Both the position numbers and the translations under genes were made by a program. Positions 30,192 through 39,822 of a DNA stretch of 64,000 nucleotides are shown here, piece after piece. Every line of letters starts with the position of its first letter. Positions within the stretch are counted from its first letter, which is position 1. Origin of the DNA: Pantoea sp. Mb-10 (GTDB lineage: Bacteria; Pseudomonadota; Gammaproteobacteria; Enterobacterales; Enterobacteriaceae); contig NZ_JAJSDX010000003.1 of assembly GCF_021272205.1 (NCBI RefSeq), positions 1 through 64,000 on the forward strand. The letters are read 5' to 3'. The notes beneath the pieces are model-generated. The model had not been told where the DNA came from. It did no database searches and saw only the letters and a list, made by a program, of their open reading frames with translations.

Positions 30192-32156
30192 ATGCTTTTT
30201 TATCAGAAAATATGCGATTATATCGCTTACCCACTCGCCGGGGCGTTATGTATTTTTTTCCTGTTATTTAGCGCCTCGCTGCGTGCTGAAGACTTTGAAG
30301 CCAATTTTAAAAACACCGACATCGGCGAGTTTATTAATACCGTAAGCCGTAACCTGAATAAAACGATTATTCTCGACCCCACGGTTAAAGGTAACGTCAG
30401 CGTGCGCAGTGATAAACACCTCTCTGCCGACCAATATTATCAATTCTTTTTGAGCGTGCTGGAGGTCTATGGGTTCGCGGTGATTCCCATGGACAACAAT
30501 TTGTTGAAGGTTATTCCCGCGAAAAATGCGAAAAGCAGTCCGCTTCCTTTGGTCAGCGCATCAGGTGCGCGGGCAGGTGACGAGCTTGTCTCGCGGGTGG
30601 TGCCACTGCGGCATGTCACTGCCAAAGATCTTGCGCCGCTGCTGCGCCAACTCAACGATGTCGCGGCCGGCAGCGTTGTTCATTACGATCCCACCAACGT
30701 GATTTTAATGACGGGCCGCGCGGCGGTCATCGATCACCTCGCGGCCATCATTGAAAGCGTGGACCAGGCACCCGATGATGCGGTGGAGCGTCTCGTGCTG
30801 GAAAATGCGTCGGCATCACAGGTGGCCGAGCTGCTCAATAATCTGGCAGACGATCGTCCAGGCGCACGGGCTCCCGCCAAAGCCGTGGCGGACAGTCGCA
30901 CCAATACGCTGCTGATTAGCGGACAACGTGCCTCCCGTGATGCCCTCAGCCGTGCTGCGCGGGCGTTAGACGGTAAAAACGGTCAGCGCAGCAGCGCCAG
31001 GGTCATTTACCTCCAGCACGCCAAAGCAGAAAATTTGCTTGAAGTGCTTACCGGCATCAATACCCAGCCAGGTAATCAGACTGCGGCCCCACTGACTCAG
31101 ACCGCCATCACCATGCTAAAAGAGGTGGTGGTGAAGGCGGACAAGCATACTAACGCCCTGGTCATTACTGCACCGCCCGATGTGCTGCGCGAAATGGAAA
31201 GCATTATCCACCAGTTGGATATCGATCGCGCTCAGGTTCTGGTTGAAGCGATTATTGTCGAGATTCAGGATGCTGAGGCTCAGGCACTCGGTGTTCAATG
31301 GTTTAATACCCAAAGCGGTGGAACCTTCTTTCCAGGCACAGGTTCATCCGTGATTGGCTTAACCACGGGCACGCTGGGCCAAGCGCTGGCGAAAACACAT
31401 GGCCTGGCGGCAGGCTTCTATCGGGGCAACTGGGCAGGTTTATTCACCGCGTTACAAACCCACAGCCGCAACAATATTCTCGCTACCCCAAGCATTGTCA
31501 CGCTGGATAACGTCGAAGCGGAATTCAACGTGGGGCAAGACGTCCCCGTGCTCACCGGTTCACAAAGCGCCAGCGGTAACAGCATCCTGCAAAGTGTCTC
31601 CCGCCGTACCGTTGGCATTAAGCTCAAGGTTAAACCGCAGATTAACACCGGCGACGCCGTATTAATGGAGATTGAGCAGGAAGTTTCCAGCGTTTTGGAA
31701 GAGAGCAACAATAATACGCTGGGCCCCACGTTCAATACCCGCACGGTGCGCAATTCTGTCAGAGTTGGCAGCGGAGAGACCGTGGTGGTCGGCGGTTTAC
31801 TGGATAACAGCGGCTCGTCAGGCAGGAACAGCGTACCGCTGTTGGGTAAAATTCCGCTGATTGGCGCGCTATTTCGTGCCAGCACGGAGAAAGACAGCAA
31901 ACGGAATTTGATGCTGTTTATCCGCCCCACCATTATCCGCTCTGCGCGCGACTTTAGCGCCACTACGCGGCTGCAGCACAGCAAGCTTTCGGCAGACGTC
32001 GCTCAAACAGTGCCACTGCGTCGCGCACAGGATGGGGAGATGCGTACAGCGGTTGAAGGCATGTCGGACGTGCTTTTCTCCCGCCAAAGCACGCACCGCG
32101 CTGTGCAGGAGACCACGCGCCTGATCGACGACTTTTATCAGGACCGCGCGCGATGA
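30192..32156 (+). CDS. gspD: Type II secretion secretin GspD
   Basis: Outer-membrane multimeric channel for folded substrates. The protein has 654 residues. The signal peptide covers about 1-32 (cleavage after ASLRA). Next come the N0 domain (about 33-105, EANFKNTDIGEFI), repeated N1-N3 domains (about 125-345), and the secretin barrel (about 400-600) with VPVLTGSQSASGN and VRVGSGETVVVGGLL. The C-terminal S domain (about 615-654) is the expected binding site for the pilotin encoded at 39812-40186. It overlaps gspE by 4 bp. Confidence 0.96.
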   Translation: MLFYQKICDYIAYPLAGALCIFFLLFSASLRAEDFEANFKNTDIGEFINTVSRNLNKTIILDPTVKGNVSVRSDKHLSADQYYQFFLSVLEVYGFAVIPMDNNLLKVIPAKNAKSSPLPLVSASGARAGDELVSRVVPLRHVTAKDLAPLLRQLNDVAAGSVVHYDPTNVILMTGRAAVIDHLAAIIESVDQAPDDAVERLVLENASASQVAELLNNLADDRPGARAPAKAVADSRTNTLLISGQRASRDALSRAARALDGKNGQRSSARVIYLQHAKAENLLEVLTGINTQPGNQTAAPLTQTAITMLKEVVVKADKHTNALVITAPPDVLREMESIIHQLDIDRAQVLVEAIIVEIQDAEAQALGVQWFNTQSGGTFFPGTGSSVIGLTTGTLGQALAKTHGLAAGFYRGNWAGLFTALQTHSRNNILATPSIVTLDNVEAEFNVGQDVPVLTGSQSASGNSILQSVSRRTVGIKLKVKPQINTGDAVLMEIEQEVSSVLEESNNNTLGPTFNTRTVRNSVRVGSGETVVVGGLLDNSGSSGRNSVPLLGKIPLIGALFRASTEKDSKRNLMLFIRPTIIRSARDFSATTRLQHSKLSADVAQTVPLRRAQDGEMRTAVEGMSDVLFSRQSTHRAVQETTRLIDDFYQDRAR

Positions 32157-33619
32157 ACGATCGTCGGTTTCCCTGGCCGTGGGTGGAACAACACGGTGTG
32201 GTATTGCTTAGCGACGCCAGCGGCATGCGCCTCTGTTATCGCGCAGATGCCGCGCTATTTGCCCTTGCGGAGGCGCGCCGCGTGGCGCCAGATGCCACGC
32301 TCATTCCGCTCTCACCGGCAGCGTTCCAGCGCGAGGCCGCTGCGCACTATCAACAACATGGCGCCTCGCAGCAAATGGTGGAAGCATGGGAACACGCGCT
32401 CGATCTCTCAGCGCTGGTCGATGCGCTACCCGATGACAATGATTTACTGGACAGCGACGACGGTGCGCCAGTGATCAAAGTTATCAATGCCATTCTCAGC
32501 GAGGCAGTGCGCGAAGGGGCCTCGGATGTTCATTTAGAACCCTTTGAAAAACACCTTAGCGTCCGCTTTCGTATTGACGGCATGCTGCGGCAGATTTTAT
32601 CACCGCCGCCACAGCTAAGCCGGTTTCTGATCTCACGCATTAAAATCATGGCACAGCTCGATATCGCCGAGCGTCGCTTGCCGCAGGATGGACGTATCAC
32701 GCTGCGCGTTGGGGGCCGAAGCGTAGACGTGAGGGTCTCTACCCTTCCCGCTCGTCACGGCGAACGCGTCGTGCTACGTATTCTGGATAAAAACGGCATG
32801 CCTCTTCATCTGGAGAAGACCGGCATGCACGCATCTCTTCAGCAGCTATTGCGCCAGCAGCTCGCTCTGCCGCACGGCATTATTCTGGTCACAGGGCCAA
32901 CGGGCTCAGGCAAAAGCACCACGTTATACGCTGCGCTGCGGGAGATCGGCTCGCCCGGTAAAAATATCCTCACCATTGAAGATCCCGTGGAGTATGAGTT
33001 AGAGGGGGTGGGTCAGACCCAAGTAAATGCCAAAGTCGAGATGACATTTGCCCGCGGGTTACGCGCGATTTTACGTCAGGATCCCGATGTCGTGATGATC
33101 GGTGAAATACGCGATACCGAAACGGCGCGCATCGCCGTTCAGGCCGCACTGACAGGACACCTGGTGCTCTCCACGCTGCATACGAACAGTGCACTTGGCG
33201 CAATTGAGCGTCTGCGCGATATGGGCACCGAGCCCTATTTGCTGGCGAACGCGCTGCGTGCGGTGCTCGCACAGCGGCTGGTGCGTAAACTCTGCCTTTC
33301 CTGTCGCCAGCCCGTACAACAACCTCGACATTTACTGCCCTTCGCCCTCTCGGAGACGCTGCCGGAAACGATCCCGCTCTACCGTGCCAACGGGTGCGAA
33401 GCCTGTCATCACACCGGTTATCGCGGACGTGCAGGTATTCATGAGCTGGTGGTGATTGATGAGGCGCTGCGCGTCGGCATCAGCGCTGGAGAAAGTGAGC
33501 ACACACTGCAGCAGCGCGCACGAGATCGCGTGCCGCTGCTGCAAAACGGGTGGCAAGCCGTATTAGCAGGCACCACCAGCCTGGAAGAGCTACTGCGCGT
33601 TACGCGGGAGGGTGCGTAA
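32153..33619 (+). CDS. gspE: Type II secretion ATPase GspE
   Basis: Cytoplasmic hexameric ATPase that powers pseudopilus assembly. The protein has 488 residues. The N-terminal domain contacts GspL. Walker A GPTGSGKS is at 248-255. The Asp box lies around IEDPVEYELEG, Walker B in VVMIGEIRDTETA, and the His box in GHLVLSTLHTN. The zinc-binding tetracysteine motif is complete (CLSC ... CEAC). The gene starts 4 bp before the gspD stop, and its stop overlaps the gspF start by one base. Confidence 0.97.
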   Translation: MNDRRFPWPWVEQHGVVLLSDASGMRLCYRADAALFALAEARRVAPDATLIPLSPAAFQREAAAHYQQHGASQQMVEAWEHALDLSALVDALPDDNDLLDSDDGAPVIKVINAILSEAVREGASDVHLEPFEKHLSVRFRIDGMLRQILSPPPQLSRFLISRIKIMAQLDIAERRLPQDGRITLRVGGRSVDVRVSTLPARHGERVVLRILDKNGMPLHLEKTGMHASLQQLLRQQLALPHGIILVTGPTGSGKSTTLYAALREIGSPGKNILTIEDPVEYELEGVGQTQVNAKVEMTFARGLRAILRQDPDVVMIGEIRDTETARIAVQAALTGHLVLSTLHTNSALGAIERLRDMGTEPYLLANALRAVLAQRLVRKLCLSCRQPVQQPRHLLPFALSETLPETIPLYRANGCEACHHTGYRGRAGIHELVVIDEALRVGISAGESEHTLQQRARDRVPLLQNGWQAVLAGTTSLEELLRVTREGA

Positions 33620-34806
33620 TGCGGTTTCGTTACCGGGCGCTGGATGCGCAGGGGCAGCGGCGCGTTGGCACGCTGGAGAGCGAATCTGCGCGCCATGTGC
33701 GGCAATGGCTACGTGAACAGCAGCTGCAACCACTCAGCATCACTGAGTCAAAAACACTTGTCCGCCAGCGCCCCGCGTTTAACCCGCGCGAGCGCGCCGC
33801 GTTTATGCAGCAGTTGGCCACCCTGATACGCGCTCGCTTACCGCTGGATCAAACCCTTCAGGCGCTGGCCCAGCAACACCATAAACCCGCACAGCGCGCC
33901 ATGCTGCTGGATATGCATCGCCGCGTTTGCGAAGGCTGCTCGCTGGCCGAGGCCATGACCGAGCACCGTCAAACCTTTCCTGCGCTTTACGCCACGATGA
34001 TCGCAGCCGGCGAATCCACGGGTCAGATGGGTCATGTCCTCAGCCAATTAGCGGAGTACAGCGAAAAAACCCAGGAGATGCGGAGCCGTATTCTTCAGGC
34101 GCTGATTTATCCGGCGCTGTTGCTGGTGGTGGCCTGCGGCGTGGTGGTGATATTGCTCACAGCGGTCGTGCCCGATGTGGTTGCGCAGTTTACCCACATG
34201 CAGCATGCGCTGCCGTGGACAACGCGCGTGCTCATGCTGTTGAGTGACACGCTGCGAGCCAGCACGCCGCTATTGGCTGCGATCTTCATGGTGACCGCTG
34301 TCGCGCTGCTGCTGGCACAGCGACACGCCGCATGGCGGCACCGCTGGCATCGCTGGCAATTGCGTATCCCCATCTGGGGTCGCCTGCTGCTGGCGACCAG
34401 CATGGCGCGCTATGTTCGCACGCTTAGCATCATGACCCAGAGCGCGGTGCCATTGCTGGAAGGAATGCGCCTCAGCGCCACCGTGACACAGAATCACCAC
34501 ATGCAAATGCAGCTTTATCACGCCGCGGAACGCGTGCGCGAAGGCACGTCGCTCACGCAGGCGCTTGAACACACCGGACTGCTCCCCACCATGATGCATC
34601 ACATGCTGGCAAGCGGCGAAAGCAGCGGCGAATTGGACATCATGCTTAGACGCGCCGCTGATATCCAGGAGCAGACAATGTACAGCCAGATGCGCGTGGC
34701 CATCGGCCTTTTTGAGCCGCTGATGACGGTGTCCATGGCGTGCGTAGTGCTGTTCATTATCCTCGCCATTTTGCAACCGATATTGCAACTCAACTCATTG
34801 TTATAA
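33619..34806 (+). CDS. gspF: Type II secretion inner-membrane platform protein GspF
   Basis: Polytopic platform protein of 395 residues with two repeated GspF cytoplasmic domains (about 65-185 and 270-390) and three membrane helices (near 165, 220 and the C terminus). The motifs GESTGQMGHVLSQLA and SGESSGELDIMLRRAA mark the repeats. The true start is ATG at 33619, inside the TAATG overlap with gspE; it gives MRFRYRALDAQG, the family N terminus. An in-frame ATG 23 codons upstream was rejected. Confidence 0.96.
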   Translation: MRFRYRALDAQGQRRVGTLESESARHVRQWLREQQLQPLSITESKTLVRQRPAFNPRERAAFMQQLATLIRARLPLDQTLQALAQQHHKPAQRAMLLDMHRRVCEGCSLAEAMTEHRQTFPALYATMIAAGESTGQMGHVLSQLAEYSEKTQEMRSRILQALIYPALLLVVACGVVVILLTAVVPDVVAQFTHMQHALPWTTRVLMLLSDTLRASTPLLAAIFMVTAVALLLAQRHAAWRHRWHRWQLRIPIWGRLLLATSMARYVRTLSIMTQSAVPLLEGMRLSATVTQNHHMQMQLYHAAERVREGTSLTQALEHTGLLPTMMHHMLASGESSGELDIMLRRAADIQEQTMYSQMRVAIGLFEPLMTVSMACVVLFIILAILQPILQLNSLL

Positions 34807-34817
34807 AGGAGAAGAAT

Positions 34818-35273
34818 ATGGAATTGTGTCAACCAGCATTGCATCGTCAGCGCGGATTTACCCTGCTGGAAATTATGGTTGTCGTGGTGATCTTGGGCGT
34901 ATTGGCCAGCATGGTTATTCCCAATTTAATGGGGAATAAAGATCGAGCAGATCGGCAAAAAGCCGTCAGCGATTTGGTCACGCTGGAAAATGCGCTGGAG
35001 ATGTACAAACTCGATAATGGTCGCTATCCCACGCTGGAGCAGGGACTCAATGCGCTGACCACCAAATCTGACCTTGCCCCGGTGCCCCGCAACTATCGCG
35101 AGGGGGGTTATTTGCGCCGCTTGCCGCGCGACCCGTGGGACAACGACTACCAGCTGAGCTTCAGCGCCGGACATGGCGCGATCTCGGTGCTTTCGCTGGG
35201 TCCGGATGGCCTGCTTGATACGGATGATGACGTCGTAAGCTGGCAGCTCGACAGCCGTGATGATGCCCGCTAA
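34818..35273 (+). CDS. gspG: Major pseudopilin GspG
   Basis: Main subunit of the periplasmic pseudopilus. The protein has 151 residues. A 13-residue leader ends RQRG, and cleavage by GspO before F gives FTLLEIMVVVVILG with Glu at position +5. The calcium-loop region near the C terminus (GPDGLLDTDDDV) is conserved. ATG at 34818 has AGGAGAAG just upstream; an earlier ATG inside gspF was rejected. It is the best-spaced ribosome-binding site in the cluster, as suits the most abundant subunit. Confidence 0.97.
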   Translation: MELCQPALHRQRGFTLLEIMVVVVILGVLASMVIPNLMGNKDRADRQKAVSDLVTLENALEMYKLDNGRYPTLEQGLNALTTKSDLAPVPRNYREGGYLRRLPRDPWDNDYQLSFSAGHGAISVLSLGPDGLLDTDDDVVSWQLDSRDDAR

Positions 35274-35748
35274 ACCGCACGGTTTTACGCTAATGGAAAT
35301 GATGGTGACGGTGCTCATACTCGGCACAATCGCCCGGCTGGCCGTGATGGCGCTGCCCCCCCGCTCGCCTGGCGATCCTTTTGCTGCCGTGGTGCACAGC
35401 GCGCGCTGGGCCAGCCGTCTTGCGCAAACGGAGGGTGTCCCCTATCGCCTGCATATTTTTGCTCAGCGCTGGTATCTCACCCGCCTGGTCGCTGGCAATC
35501 AGGGCGAACCCGGTTCGCTGCCGAATACCGTCTGGCAGAAAGTGTCGTTTCGCGGCGCGGAAGGACGTCTAACGCACGGCGCTTTTTTTGATGCGTCGCC
35601 CACCGCCTTGCAACGCACACCGGCACTTATCACTTTCTCACCGGAAGGTGAAACCGATGACGTCACGTTAGCCTTCCAGCCCCCCCATGGCGATCCTTTA
35701 TCGCTGCCGATTACCGCTGCCCTCATTACCCATCAGGGAACGCCATGA
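35260..35748 (+). CDS. gspH: Minor pseudopilin GspH
   Basis: Minor pseudopilin of about 162 residues with a short leader ending PHG, then FTLMEMMVTVLILG with Glu at +5. The rest is the GspH C-terminal beta domain. The exact start is unsettled: GTG 35257, ATG 35260 and ATG 35263 are adjacent and none has a strong ribosome-binding site. Translation is likely coupled to gspG, whose end it overlaps. It overlaps gspI by 4 bp. Confidence 0.9.
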   Translation: MMPAKPHGFTLMEMMVTVLILGTIARLAVMALPPRSPGDPFAAVVHSARWASRLAQTEGVPYRLHIFAQRWYLTRLVAGNQGEPGSLPNTVWQKVSFRGAEGRLTHGAFFDASPTALQRTPALITFSPEGETDDVTLAFQPPHGDPLSLPITAALITHQGTP

Positions 35749-36104
35749 AACAGTCAGGCATGACGCTACTGGAAGTCATGGTCGCCATGGCCATGCTGGC
35801 TATTGCCGGCGTGGCTATGCTCAGCAGTAGCCAGCAACAGCTTCGCTTTCAAGGTGAACTCACGCGGAAGCAGCTGGCGATCTGGGTCGCTGAGAATCAG
35901 CTGGCGCTGACACGCTTAGCATCGCCGCGCGCAGCGCAGAATCAGCAGGGTGAAGCGTGGATGGCAGACCAGCGTTGGTACTGGCGGCAGCAGGTGCGTC
36001 CTACCGATCGGGCTGGCGTGTACGGCATTGAAGTTTCGGTTGCCGAGGATGCACGCTTCAATACCGTACTGGCGCAGCTTCATGGCTGGCAGCAAGTGCC
36101 ATGA
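35745..36104 (+). CDS. gspI: Minor pseudopilin GspI
   Basis: 119 residues. The very short leader MKQSG is followed by MTLLEVMVAMAMLA, with Glu at +5. In studied systems GspI forms the pseudopilus tip with GspJ and GspK. It overlaps gspH and gspJ by 4 bp each, indicating coupled translation. Confidence 0.93.
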   Translation: MKQSGMTLLEVMVAMAMLAIAGVAMLSSSQQQLRFQGELTRKQLAIWVAENQLALTRLASPRAAQNQQGEAWMADQRWYWRQQVRPTDRAGVYGIEVSVAEDARFNTVLAQLHGWQQVP

Positions 36105-36652
36105 AGCTGGCGAAACAGCGCGGCTTTACGCTGCTGGAAATGATGTTGGCCTTAACACTTTTTTCACTGGTGGCGCTTGCGGGTTATCAACTGCTGCAAA
36201 CGCACCTGCGCAGTCAGGCTCAGCTGGTGGAGGATGTGGCGCGCATGAGCTTCCTAACCCGGCTTTTTTCGCTGCTGGAGCGCGATCTGCAACACGCCCT
36301 CATTCCAGCCAATGGCGGGATCGCCTTGGCAGAGCCGTCGTTTGTCGCAGGCATAGGCAATGATTTACTGGCGCTGGTACGCCGTAGTAGCGTGAATTCA
36401 AACGCCGCGCTTCAACGCGTTCGCTGGCGATTATCCAACACCACACTGAGCCGTTACAGCGGCGATCCCTTGCAACCGACTGCCCACTTCAACGACGTGA
36501 CTGCCGTGAACCTGCGCTTCTATTCAGCGGGGCGCTGGCAGGCGCGCTGGCAGGCGGGCTTCGCACTCCCTGAGGCCATTGAGGTCACCGTCACGCTGCG
36601 CAACTCAGGAGCGCTACAGCGTATTGTCTTGCTCGGCGCGGGGGGCAAATGA
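36101..36652 (+). CDS. gspJ: Minor pseudopilin GspJ
   Basis: 183 residues. The leader MKLAKQRG is followed by FTLLEMMLALTLFSLVALAGY with Glu at +5. The C-terminal domain is the GspJ beta fold that packs with GspI and GspK at the tip. It overlaps both neighbouring genes by 4 bp. Confidence 0.94.
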   Translation: MKLAKQRGFTLLEMMLALTLFSLVALAGYQLLQTHLRSQAQLVEDVARMSFLTRLFSLLERDLQHALIPANGGIALAEPSFVAGIGNDLLALVRRSSVNSNAALQRVRWRLSNTTLSRYSGDPLQPTAHFNDVTAVNLRFYSAGRWQARWQAGFALPEAIEVTVTLRNSGALQRIVLLGAGGK

Positions 36653-37536
36653 ACACACACCGGGGCATGGCACTGATTACCGTGATGGGGATTCTGACGC
36701 TGATGGCGACAGTGACGCTGAACATGCTGCGTGACAGCACGGCGGCGCGCCAGCTTGCACAGGGACAACGCTTTAAACACCAGGCAAAGTGGACGCTGGA
36801 CGGCGCGGAACACATTATTCTCAACAGCACCACGTCCCCTCGTCCAGGCAATGAACAGTCTCTACGGCTGGAAGAGCACGAGGTGCGCTATCGCTGGCAT
36901 GACAGGAATACCTGCTTTAATCTCAACGCACTGGTCGTGCCCGCCGCAGACAGCAGTGCATCTGCGCCCGGTCTGACAGCAGCCCAGCGCGTGTTTGCCG
37001 CGCTGCTGCAAAACTATGGTATGAACAGCGCGCAAAGCGCACTGCTGACGCAGGCCATCAGCGCGCGCCTGTTTGCACAATCCGCCACTCGCCCCTTGCC
37101 GGTGCTGGACACCCCCTCGCAACTGCGCCATTTCGGGCTGATTCCCAGCGCGCTTTGGCCGCTGCTGGCGCAGCAGCTGTGCGTGCTGCCAAGTACGACG
37201 CTCTCTCTCAATCTTAATGCTCTGACGACAGCCACTGCACCGCTCTTTCGGGCGCTGCTGCTGGGGCTGCTCGACGATGCAGAAGTCGCACGCATTATCG
37301 CGCAGCGTCCGGCGCAAGGCTGGCATTCACGGGAGGCATTTTTGCAAGCATTACCGCGCCCACTGCCCGCATTAAGCTCTCATCTACAAAGCGTCACACG
37401 TTTCGACAGCCGCGAGTGGGAGTTGGAATTGTGGATGCGATCGGCCAGCGCATTTGCCGTACAGCGCACACGTCTTATTCAGCGCGATCGCGCGTTCGAG
37501 ATTCGCTACCGACTGTATGGCTTAACCGGAGAGTAG
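36649..37536 (+). CDS. gspK: Minor pseudopilin GspK
   Basis: 295 residues, the largest pseudopilin and the proposed cap of the tip. The leader MNTHRG is followed by MALITVMGILTLMATVTLNML. Glu at +5 is absent, which is normal for GspK, not a defect. The large alpha domain inserted after the helix contains CFNLNAL and TAAQRVFAALLQ. It overlaps gspJ by 4 bp and ends 3 bp before gspL. Confidence 0.94.
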   Translation: MNTHRGMALITVMGILTLMATVTLNMLRDSTAARQLAQGQRFKHQAKWTLDGAEHIILNSTTSPRPGNEQSLRLEEHEVRYRWHDRNTCFNLNALVVPAADSSASAPGLTAAQRVFAALLQNYGMNSAQSALLTQAISARLFAQSATRPLPVLDTPSQLRHFGLIPSALWPLLAQQLCVLPSTTLSLNLNALTTATAPLFRALLLGLLDDAEVARIIAQRPAQGWHSREAFLQALPRPLPALSSHLQSVTRFDSREWELELWMRSASAFAVQRTRLIQRDRAFEIRYRLYGLTGE

Positions 37537-37539
37537 ATC

Positions 37540-38592
37540 ATGAATCTCAAAACAAAAAACAGACACTGGCGGGTGATTTATTTTCCGTCCAGCGGTGCGT
37601 CAGAGGTGCGCTGGTACGATCAACAAACAGGCTTATTCGGCGACGGATTTGACAGCCTACCGCCGCCCCACGGCGCGAATACGCTGCTATTGCTGCCGGG
37701 AGAAGCGCTAAGTATCACCTCTGTAACGCTAAAAGCGGCCAACGCGCAGCGTATTCAGTGGCAACTGGAACCCCGCATGCTGACGCCGCCAGAGCAGCTG
37801 CACACGGTTATATTAGCCTCTTCCGGTAATACCCATCTGGTGGCCAGCATTGACGCCGCACAGCTCCGGACGCGCCTTGAGCAGCTACGCGAAAAAGGCT
37901 ATGAACCCACGCGGGCGCTCTCTGACACACTTGCGTTAGCGGTCGGAACGGCCATGAAGGTCAGCGGTCGGTGGATTATCCATACGGCAGCAGGCGAGCG
38001 TTGGGCGCTACCGGAAGCCTGCATCGCGCCATACCGGGATACCGGGTCAGATTTACACGCTCTGCGCTGGCAAGAGAACGAAGACTTCGTGGCGCTGGCT
38101 GAGGCGGCCATTTCCACCCCCTATAATCTACTGCGCGGCGCGTTTGCACCGCCGCGCCGCGCCGTAATTGCGCAAAAGATCGCCCTGAGCGCCTCGCTGA
38201 CGCTGCTGCTTTCAATACTGCTCTTTCCGCTCTGGCAAGGCTGGCAATACACGCGCGACATCGCTCATCTGCAACACCTTTGGCTCAGTCGCTACCAGCG
38301 CTATTTCCCCGGTGAAATACCGGACAAACCGCGCTGGCAATTTCAGCAGACCGTGCAAACGCACCAGCGGAATCAGGCCACACACTCCCTGCCCACGGTG
38401 CTGCAGGATATCAGTCCAGTGCTGGCTGCGTTGACGGATAATCCGGTTCGGGCGCTGCGCTGGAACAGTGCGGAAAAACGTCTCAGGTTGACATTCAGCC
38501 AACCGGTTCGCGCGGATCTGCCGCAGCAGCCTCCGCCGGACCTCACGATGAACATCACGGGTCACGACATCACGATAGGTCGGTCACAATGA
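37540..38592 (+). CDS. gspL: Type II secretion protein GspL
   Basis: Bitopic inner-membrane protein that anchors the ATPase GspE. The protein has 350 residues. The actin-like cytoplasmic part (about 1-205) is followed by a membrane helix (about 212-232, ALSASLTLLLSILLFPLW) and a small ferredoxin-like periplasmic domain that pairs with GspM. Sequence identity to any one homologue is hard to judge by eye, but position and topology fit. It overlaps gspM by 4 bp. Confidence 0.92.
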   Translation: MNLKTKNRHWRVIYFPSSGASEVRWYDQQTGLFGDGFDSLPPPHGANTLLLLPGEALSITSVTLKAANAQRIQWQLEPRMLTPPEQLHTVILASSGNTHLVASIDAAQLRTRLEQLREKGYEPTRALSDTLALAVGTAMKVSGRWIIHTAAGERWALPEACIAPYRDTGSDLHALRWQENEDFVALAEAAISTPYNLLRGAFAPPRRAVIAQKIALSASLTLLLSILLFPLWQGWQYTRDIAHLQHLWLSRYQRYFPGEIPDKPRWQFQQTVQTHQRNQATHSLPTVLQDISPVLAALTDNPVRALRWNSAEKRLRLTFSQPVRADLPQQPPPDLTMNITGHDITIGRSQ

Positions 38593-39053
38593 AACGTTTG
38601 GCACGCTGGTGGCAAAAACAGGATAAAAAACAGCACCACCGCCTACGGGTAGGCGCGGCGATCCTAAGCCTGTTACTGCTCACCCGCCTTTATCAGTGCG
38701 GCGCTCTCTGGCGAGATAACGCCTGGCAGACGCTGTTGAGTGAACAGCGCGCGCTTCAGCAGCTCCCCCAACTTGAACAGGCGCTCTCGCAGTTTAAAAG
38801 CGCACCGCAAGCAACCGCCGATGGGTGCTTTTCCCCCCAAAGCTGCGCGGAGGTGCACCGTTTAGCCATCAAGCTGAAAGAAGAGAATGGCGTTACGGTG
38901 TTGGTTGAGCCTGCCCGCATTTCATTCAACGACTGGGTAGTTTGGCTGCAAGAACTTGAACGTCGCTTCCAACTGTATGCCACCCAGGTGGAGATCACCC
39001 AGCATTCTTCCTACATCCTGTTAGAGCAAATGGAGTTGCGCTATGCAAAATGA
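38589..39053 (+). CDS. gspM: Type II secretion protein GspM
   Basis: Inner-membrane partner of GspL, 154 residues. The basic N terminus is followed by one membrane helix (about 21-38) and a periplasmic ferredoxin-like domain ending in VEITQHSSYILLEQMELRY. It overlaps gspO by 11 bp. No gspN follows, which is common in many type II systems. Confidence 0.91.
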   Translation: MKRLARWWQKQDKKQHHRLRVGAAILSLLLLTRLYQCGALWRDNAWQTLLSEQRALQQLPQLEQALSQFKSAPQATADGCFSPQSCAEVHRLAIKLKEENGVTVLVEPARISFNDWVVWLQELERRFQLYATQVEITQHSSYILLEQMELRYAK

Positions 39054-39822
39054 GATGGCGGCCTGGCTATGGTTCACGGCAGCGGGCCTGTGCGTCGGGA
39101 GCTTTTTGAATGTGGTGATTTATCGCCTTCCTAAAATGATTCTGGCGCCTGAGCCGGGTTATTCCCTCCTGCTGCCGCGCTCACACTGCCCACATTGTCA
39201 GCAGGGCGTGCGGTTAAGCGATCTTATCCCGGTGGTGAGCTGGTTAATCTTGCGCGGTCGGTGTCGCACCTGCGGGCATGCCGTTTCGGCGGCGTATCCC
39301 CTCATTGAGGCCGCCACGGCGGCGATCACCCTGCTGCTGGCCTGGGCACTGCCGTGGAATAGCCTGCTGTTGGCAGCCCTGCTTTTTAGCTGGATGCTCC
39401 TGGCGCTGACGCTGATCGACGTGCATCATCAGCTGCTGCCCGATGCGCTCACGTTAAGTCTATTGTGGCTTGGTCTGGCGCTGCAGACCGGCGGAATCTT
39501 GCCCGCCATCACGCTGGGTGACGCGGTTGCAGGTGCCATTATCGGCTATCTAAGCTTTTGGATACTCTCTACGGCGTATCGCGTGATTCGACACAAAGAG
39601 GCACTGGGCGGGGGCGATGCCAAATTGCTGGCCGCGTTGGGGGCTTGGCTGGGCTGGCAAGCACTGCCCATGGTGGTGATGATTGCCTCATCAGCGGGCC
39701 TGGCGACCGCCCTCATCGCGCGCCTGGTTTGGCAGCGTCCTTTACACCTTGCGCTGCCGTTTGGTCCTTATTTGGCGCTGGCTGGCATCACTCTTTTTCT
39801 AAATAATGCCGTCAACGGTTAA
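39043..39822 (+). CDS. gspO: Prepilin peptidase GspO
   Basis: Membrane aspartyl protease that cleaves pseudopilin leaders after Gly and N-methylates the new N terminus. The protein has 259 residues with about eight membrane helices. The methylase-domain zinc cysteines are C49, C52, C74 and C77 (CPHC, CRTC). The catalytic aspartates are D126 in LIDVHHQLLPD and D192 in GGGDAKLLAALG. It is the last gene of the plus-strand cluster, and its end overlaps the convergent pilotin gene by 11 bp. Confidence 0.96.
   Translation: MQNEMAAWLWFTAAGLCVGSFLNVVIYRLPKMILAPEPGYSLLLPRSHCPHCQQGVRLSDLIPVVSWLILRGRCRTCGHAVSAAYPLIEAATAAITLLLAWALPWNSLLLAALLFSWMLLALTLIDVHHQLLPDALTLSLLWLGLALQTGGILPAITLGDAVAGAIIGYLSFWILSTAYRVIRHKEALGGGDAKLLAALGAWLGWQALPMVVMIASSAGLATALIARLVWQRPLHLALPFGPYLALAGITLFLNNAVNG

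Noticed and set aside
36649-36720. GspK lacks the Glu at +5 found in other pseudopilins
   Set aside because: This is normal for GspK and is not a mutation.
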